A program made the translations under genes and the position numbers. The notes under the pieces were generated by a model. That model worked only from the letters and a program-made list of their open reading frames with translations, was not told the DNA's origin and ran no database searches. 9,820 bases of DNA from JBBEBE01 sp051746765 (GTDB lineage Bacteria; Bacteroidota; Rhodothermia; Balneolales; Balneolaceae), in assembly GCA_051746765.1 (NCBI GenBank), contig JBNJFK010000075.1, positions 1 through 9,820 of the forward strand, read 5' to 3'. Shown in pieces: positions 6,157-9,820 of this stretch. The number at the start of each line of letters is the position of its first letter. Position 1 is the stretch's first letter.

Positions 6157-7554
6157 TCAGGAGAGGTCTATCGTGACCGTCTCGTTCAACTCCGGAATGT
6201 GTGGATCCCAGCCGAAACGATCGGCAAGCTTGACACGAAGCGCATCGAGGGCGTGCGGCTCGCCATGAATCAGAAACGTCTCTTTCGGGGCTTGCGACAA
6301 TTCGGACACCCAGTCGAGAAGCTCGGTCTGGTCGGCATGGCCGGAGAGGCCTTCCAGCATTTCGATTCGAGCCCGGACCGGGTGCCAGTTCCCGTGAAAC
6401 TTGATCTCGTCGGCCCCCTCCTGGAGTTGGCGACCGCGGGTTCCGGCCGCCTGGAAGCCGGACAGCAGGACGGTCGTCTCCTTCTTCGATATCAATCGGT
6501 TCAAATAAGTGAGCACTCTCCCGCCGGTCACCATCCCGCTGCCGGCAATGACCACCTTGGGGTTGTCATCCTTTACGAGCTCTCTTGTTTCATTATAGGA
6601 GCCGACCACATGGGTTCGACGGCACACCTCGTCACATTCATTGTCGGTCAACCGGTGCCAATCGTCGTAAATTCGGAAGAGCTCCAACACCCGTGCGCCC
6701 ATTGGACTGTCCAAGACAATCGGGAGCGGAGAGGGAAGTCGTCCCTGCCGGTCGAGTTGCCAAAACAGAACCATGAGTAGCTGAGCCCGTTCAACGGCAA
6801 AGCTGGGGATGATCAGAGTCCCTCCTGCCTCGAATGTCTCCCGGGTCACCCGTTCAAGCTCGTCGAGTAGGTCGAGTTCGGGATGGTGTCGGTCTCCGTA
6901 GGTGCTCTCGAGAAAGAGAACGTCTGCCTGTTCGGGTCGGTGTGGGTCATGCAAAAGCGGATCTCCCGATCGGCCCACATCCCCGGAAAAGACCATCCGC
7001 TTCCCGTCCAGTTCGAGCTCCAAAAAGCTGGCGCCGAGAATGTGTCCGACGTAGCGAAACCGGACTCGGATTCGATCCGTCAGGGATTGCCAGGTTCCCT
7101 CCCGCACCGATTCAAACAACGGCAAGGTCTGTTCAACCTCCTTCTCCCCGTAAAACGGGTCAGCCGGGTGGTGTTTGGAGTATCCTTCTCGATTCGCCTT
7201 CTCTGCTTCCTGTTCTTGAAGTCGGGCACTGTCTCGCAGGATGATCTCGGTCACCTCCAGCGTCGGTTGGGTTCCCAAAATCCGACCTTTGAATCCGTGC
7301 CGAACCAGTCGCGGAAGATAACCGGTGTGATCTAGGTGACCGTGGGTGAGCAAAACGTCATCGATCTTCGAGGCAGCGTAGGGGAACGAATCCCAGTTTC
7401 GCTTCCGCAGGGATTTGAGTCCCTGAAACAGACCACAATCGACCAGAACGGTTCGTTCCGGCAGATGAAGCAGGTATTTGGACCCGGTTACCGTACCCGC
7501 ACCCCCCAGAAACTGAACCTCTACCGGCCGCTCGATCCTCTTCGACTTTGCCAT
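6157..7554 (-). CDS. Beta-CASP metallo-beta-lactamase protein, RNase/CPSF73-like
   Basis: A 465-residue metallo-hydrolase with the beta-CASP insertion, the family of RNA-cleaving enzymes that includes CPSF73 and bacterial/archaeal RNases. The N-terminus has the typical QFLGGAGTVTGSKYLL. Metal-site motifs are HGHLDH (71-76), H171 (VGHILGA) and D192 (FSGDVGR). Beta-CASP motifs are E216 (LESTYGD, motif A), H406 (GLSGHADQ, motif B) and H430 (LIHGEPHA, motif C, where His rather than Val indicates an RNA rather than a DNA substrate). All catalytic positions are intact, and no KH or other RNA-binding domain is added. I chose the ATG at 7554 because GGGAG lies just upstream and homologues start close to this point; a GTG at 7587 in frame would add 11 residues. 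It is convergent with the PepSY gene. A CRP-type palindrome lies about 80 bases upstream. Confidence 0.92.
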   Translation of the reverse strand: MAKSKRIERPVEVQFLGGAGTVTGSKYLLHLPERTVLVDCGLFQGLKSLRKRNWDSFPYAASKIDDVLLTHGHLDHTGYLPRLVRHGFKGRILGTQPTLEVTEIILRDSARLQEQEAEKANREGYSKHHPADPFYGEKEVEQTLPLFESVREGTWQSLTDRIRVRFRYVGHILGASFLELELDGKRMVFSGDVGRSGDPLLHDPHRPEQADVLFLESTYGDRHHPELDLLDELERVTRETFEAGGTLIIPSFAVERAQLLMVLFWQLDRQGRLPSPLPIVLDSPMGARVLELFRIYDDWHRLTDNECDEVCRRTHVVGSYNETRELVKDDNPKVVIAGSGMVTGGRVLTYLNRLISKKETTVLLSGFQAAGTRGRQLQEGADEIKFHGNWHPVRARIEMLEGLSGHADQTELLDWVSELSQAPKETFLIHGEPHALDALRVKLADRFGWDPHIPELNETVTIDLS

Positions 7555-7633
7555 CAACTCCCTCTTCTTGATCTGTTCATAGGTCACTTTTCCAGAAGAT
7601 CCTGGAGCATCTCCTGAAGGACCCGCGCGCTGT

Positions 7634-7649
7634 TGTGACCTTCGTCACA
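7634..7649. promoter_or_regulatory. CRP/FNR-family binding-site candidate
   Basis: TGTGAC, CTTC, GTCACA: a perfect 6-base dyad that matches the CRP pattern TGTGA-N6-TCACA at every defined position. Its centre is about 54 bases upstream of the alternative GTG and 87 upstream of the ATG of the beta-CASP gene, and about 280 bases upstream of the dehydrogenase. On the plus strand a weak TAACTT at 7672-7677 would sit at the -10 position of a class II promoter; no good -10 is seen on the minus strand. CRP/FNR-type regulators with this specificity include HcpR and CRP homologues; the regulator is not identified. Confidence 0.5.
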
Positions 7650-7835
7650 TGAATGATACAAGATACAGGTGTAACTTGCGCAGCCGCTTCCCGATAGACA
7701 CGACGGGCAACCACAGAATTCAGTACGGCATACAAGGATTCCTTACAGAGATAATGTCCGGATCCCCGCAACGGAAGTACCGGAGAATTCGTTGTTTTTG
7801 TCACAAGAGATCAAGAGAGGCATCCGTCAGTCGGT

Positions 7836-7867
7836 TCACGGGTAGATGCGGCAAGCACCACCCGTGA
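7836..7867 (+). other. Hairpin in the dehydrogenase leader with a competing fold
   Basis: TCACGGGT (7836-7843) pairs with ACCCGTGA (7860-7867) across a 16-base loop. The 3' arm overlaps CACCC (7859-7863), which can instead pair with GGGTG (7876-7880), so two mutually exclusive folds are possible. No T-run follows, so this is not a standard terminator. A leader regulatory element is possible but unproven. Confidence 0.4.
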
Positions 7868-7899
7868 TATCCGGTGGGTGTCATGAACAGGATCACGAA

Positions 7900-7922
7900 T
7901 TTGAATTCAAAAGGAGTACACT
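7900..7922 (+). promoter_or_regulatory. Dehydrogenase ribosome binding site next to a 12-base palindrome
   Basis: AAGGAG at 7911-7916 lies six bases before the ATG at 7923 and clearly fixes the start. The perfect palindrome TTTGAATTCAAA (7900-7911) ends on the first base of this Shine-Dalgarno sequence. It might be a protein-binding site overlapping the leader or a chance A/T palindrome. Confidence 0.6.
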
Positions 7923-8669
7923 ATGGATAGTCTGAAAAACAAAGTGGCCATTATCACCGGAGCGGCATCGGGAATCGGAAAAGCAACTGCTCTTCTGTTT
8001 GCTGCAGAAGGGGGCAAGGTGATCGTCTCCGACATTGATGAAGAGGGAGGAGCAAGCGTCGTCGACGAGATCAAAAAGAATGGTGGCGAAGCAATTTTCG
8101 TCAGGGCCGATACCTCCAGTGAATCGGACAACAAAGCTCTCGTTGAAAAGAGTGTCGAGGCCTTTGGAACACTCGATGTAGCTGTAAACAACGCCGGTAT
8201 CGGTGGGCCGCTGGCCAAGACTGCCGACTACCCGAGTGACGGGTGGCAGAAGGTGATCGACATTAATCTGTCGGGCGTTTTCTACGGCATGAAACACCAG
8301 ATTCCAGCCATGAAAAACGGAGGAAGCATCGTTAACGTCGCCTCCATTCTGAGCCAGGTGGGAACGGCCAACTCTCCGGCCTATGTGGCGGCCAAACACG
8401 GTGTGGTCGGTCTCACCAAAACAGCGGCCATTGAATACGCGAAGGAGGGAATCCGGATCAACTCGGCCGGCCCCGGGTACATCAACACCCCGCTGGTTAA
8501 GAACAATCTGGACAAGGAGACGCTTGACGCACTTGCCGGAATGCATCCGATCGGTCGATTGGGTGAGTCTCCAGAGGTTGCCGAGCTCTTGTTGTGGCTC
8601 GCCTCTGAGAAGTCCTCCTTTGTCACCGGATCCTATTATGCGGTCGACGGTGGATACCTGGCGCAATAG
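7923..8669 (+). CDS. Classical short-chain dehydrogenase/reductase (SDR)
   Basis: A 248-residue cytoplasmic oxidoreductase of the classical SDR family, of the usual length (about 250). The cofactor motif TGAASGIG is at 12-19. An acidic residue at D37 (VSDID), at the end of the second strand, favours NAD(H) over NADP(H). NNAG is at 89-92 and N115 (INLSG) at the catalytic asparagine position. The catalytic Ser-Tyr-Lys is S141, Y154 and K158 (YVAAK). The C-terminal part has PGYINTP and VTGSYYAVDGGY, also typical. It resembles proteins annotated as glucose 1-dehydrogenase or 3-oxoacyl-ACP reductase-like, but the substrate cannot be told from sequence, and FabG is unlikely to be the specific role because no fatty-acid genes are nearby. 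The ATG is supported by AAGGAG six bases upstream. It appears monocistronic, convergent with the CNNM/CBS gene. Confidence 0.94.
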   Translation: MDSLKNKVAIITGAASGIGKATALLFAAEGGKVIVSDIDEEGGASVVDEIKKNGGEAIFVRADTSSESDNKALVEKSVEAFGTLDVAVNNAGIGGPLAKTADYPSDGWQKVIDINLSGVFYGMKHQIPAMKNGGSIVNVASILSQVGTANSPAYVAAKHGVVGLTKTAAIEYAKEGIRINSAGPGYINTPLVKNNLDKETLDALAGMHPIGRLGESPEVAELLLWLASEKSSFVTGSYYAVDGGYLAQ

Positions 8670-8698
8670 GTACGGCGGGAACACCCCGACGGGAGATC

Positions 8699-8746
8699 CT
8701 GGCAGATACACCTCGGAAGAGCCTTTCGCTCCTCCGGGACTGCCAG
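8699..8746. terminator. Imperfect long hairpin between convergent genes
   Basis: CTGGCAG (8699-8705) pairs with CTGCCAG (8740-8746). Inside, CTCGGAAGAGC can pair with GCTCCTCCGGG around a short CTTTC loop, with one mismatch and one wobble, leaving a six-base bulge on the 5' side. It lies in the 142-base gap between the dehydrogenase and CNNM/CBS stop codons. No T-run is present on either strand, so termination is inferred from position only. Confidence 0.35.
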
Positions 8747-8811
8747 TGAGTTACGGATTCCACCCACAGTGTCCCACCCAGAGCAAACGGGCGATAACAG
8801 CCAACCCAAAC

Positions 8812-9820
8812 CTATCGGTTCTCAGACTCGTTCTCGGGAACTTCTTCGGACTCATCCGGTTCGTCGGGTTCGTCTGATCGTCGCGAATTGAAATCAAGCT
8901 CTTCGGATACCGGTAGATTCAATCGTCGGGCCCGCTCCTTCCACTTCTGACGAGCCAGTTTCTGCATATCATCTATCGCATCGGCTTCGTCCACGATTTC
9001 GATTCCGAAGAGGGTTTCGATGACATCCTCCATGGTGACGACACCGGAAAACCCGCCATATTCGTCCACCACAGCCACGATATGCTCTTGCAGATCCAGT
9101 AGACGTTCAAGGACCGTCTTGATGGTACTGGACTCGGGAACAAAGTGAATCGGTCGCGCCAACTCCTTGAGCGGGGTCTCCTCTCCGCCTTGGGCCATCG
9201 CGCGATAGATTTCGGTTTTAAGGACATAACCGGTGATCTCCTCTTCTCCTTCTTGACCATAAACCGGAATTCGAGAAACCGTAAGGGGTTCATTGTCAGT
9301 GATAACTGACTTGACGGGTGTCTTTTCCGAAAATCGAATCACGACCGGCCTCGGTGTCATGATATCCCGGATTCGAAGAGACTCGAAGCGGATCAGATTC
9401 TTGAAAATATTGGACTCCTCCTCTTCGAAGATCCCCTCTCGAAAACCCAGCTCCGCCATGGCACTAAACTCTTCGCGAGAGATTGATGCATGTGGATTTC
9501 CACCGGATATTAGCCGGTTCAGCCCCTTGGAGAGCAGTACAAACGGATAGCTGATGACGATGAGTGGCCCCATCGTTCGCGCCGTAAAACTGGAGAGCCC
9601 TTTCCAGTAGGTGGCACCGATCGTCTTCGGGATAATCTCCGAGAAGACGAGGATGAGGAGCGTCAGGATGACCGAGATTGTGGTCACATAGGCGTTGCCG
9701 AAGACCACCTGCGCCTGGGCACCGACTCCGGCCGCCCCGATGGTGTGAGCCACCGTATTGAGACTCAGGATTGCAGCGAGTGGCTCGTCGATCCGCTGTT
9801 TGAGCTTGCGAAGTTTTTTC
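8812..9820 (-). CDS. CNNM/CBS-domain transporter-like protein (HlyC/CorC superfamily), partial
   Basis: The gene runs off the right edge, so the N-terminus is missing; 335 residues are visible. A GTG at 9753 is not the real start, because the frame stays open and keeps family sequence up to the edge (RIDEPLAAILSLNTVAHTIG). Visible parts are the rear of the CNNM/DUF21 membrane domain (about residues 1-105) with NTVAHTIGAAGVGAQ and the conserved FSEIIPKTIG, then a short helical linker (EEFSAMAELGFREGIFEEEE). A CBS pair follows (about 153-275), including MTPRPV and VVDEYGGFSGVVTMEDVIE. These proteins are linked to Mg2+ or other divalent cation export. The CorC/HlyC C-terminal domain usual in bacterial members is absent; instead a basic helix is followed by an acidic tail with DEPDEPDESEE. 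This matches the shorter, CNNM-like architecture. Confidence 0.9.
   Translation of the reverse strand, partial: KKLRKLKQRIDEPLAAILSLNTVAHTIGAAGVGAQAQVVFGNAYVTTISVILTLLILVFSEIIPKTIGATYWKGLSSFTARTMGPLIVISYPFVLLSKGLNRLISGGNPHASISREEFSAMAELGFREGIFEEEESNIFKNLIRFESLRIRDIMTPRPVVIRFSEKTPVKSVITDNEPLTVSRIPVYGQEGEEEITGYVLKTEIYRAMAQGGEETPLKELARPIHFVPESSTIKTVLERLLDLQEHIVAVVDEYGGFSGVVTMEDVIETLFGIEIVDEADAIDDMQKLARQKWKERARRLNLPVSEELDFNSRRSDEPDEPDESEEVPENESENR

Larger units (their letters stand above)
7588..7922. other. Long intergenic region without a credible gene
   Basis: These 335 bases separate the divergent beta-CASP and dehydrogenase genes. Short open frames on both strands here (for example 7649-7867 plus and 7577-7804 minus) have no recognisable domain, are rich in Arg/Ser/Cys and look like chance. 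The region holds a CRP/FNR-like palindrome (7634-7649), an 8-bp stem (7836-7867) with competing pairings, and a 12-base palindrome touching the dehydrogenase ribosome binding site. It could carry two promoters, a long leader, or a small RNA; none can be proven from the sequence. Confidence 0.5.

Noticed and set aside
7649..7867. Short plus-strand open frame of 72 codons in the intergenic region
   Set aside because: No ribosome binding site, no domain, and Arg/Cys-rich composition; it most likely arises by chance.
7893..8711. Open frame of 272 codons on the minus strand
   Set aside because: It mirrors the dehydrogenase gene, which has full SDR motifs and a strong ribosome binding site; the antisense product has no known domain.
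8833..8875. Short repeat coding Asp-Glu-Pro units in the CNNM/CBS tail
   Set aside because: It is a low-complexity acidic tail within the gene, not an independent DNA repeat element.

Overview
The window holds eight protein-coding genes (one cut by the right edge, one with a damaged or missing N-terminus at the left edge) and several short regulatory-looking sites. I see no rRNA, tRNA, CRISPR array, insertion sequence or phage gene. Base composition is moderate, somewhat above 50% GC by eye. The siderophore receptor carries an N-terminal carboxypeptidase-regulatory-like beta-sandwich domain ahead of the plug, as is common in Bacteroidota and Rhodothermota. With the acidic, Glu/Asp-rich tails on two proteins, this suggests an aquatic, perhaps moderately halophilic member of that assemblage (Balneolales/Rhodothermales-like). 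That placement is an inference from style, not from a marker gene.

Layout. (1) 1-954, plus strand: a DUF389/TIGR00341 multipass membrane protein whose conserved N-terminal part continues upstream of the first usable start codon up to an in-frame TAA. (2) 1051-2340, minus strand: a haem-protein cluster, read from right to left: a membrane-anchored single-haem (CxxCH) cytochrome of cytochrome c'-like build, a group III truncated haemoglobin, and a small DUF3565 protein whose start overlaps the globin stop. (3) 2341-2462: a divergent intergenic region with two inverted repeats that share the arms TTTAGA/TCTAAA and a 5-base spacer, one next to each divergent gene. They are candidate operators for a metal-dependent regulator. 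(4) 2463-6041, plus strand: a two-gene iron-acquisition operon, a TonB-dependent siderophore receptor followed 6 bases later by a PepSY-TM membrane protein of the ferrisiderophore-reductase type. (5) 6157-7554, minus strand: a beta-CASP metallo-beta-lactamase ribonuclease-like protein. (6) 7555-7922: a long non-coding stretch with a CRP/FNR-type palindrome and possible competing hairpins. (7) 7923-8669, plus strand: a classical short-chain dehydrogenase. (8) 8812-9820, minus strand: a CNNM/CBS-domain transporter-like protein, partial, without the usual C-terminal CorC domain.

How the genes fit together: regions 2-4 are the coherent part. The receptor imports a ferric siderophore across the outer membrane, the PepSY protein would release iron by reduction at the inner membrane, and the paired operators suggest that the divergent cytochrome responds to the same signal. 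The globin and DUF3565 genes lie on the same strand behind the cytochrome but have their own leader with a strong ribosome binding site. The remaining genes look like unrelated housekeeping or accessory functions. I did not find a clearly new multi-gene system; the best leads are the paired divergent operators, the globin-DUF3565 coupling and the structured leader before the dehydrogenase.
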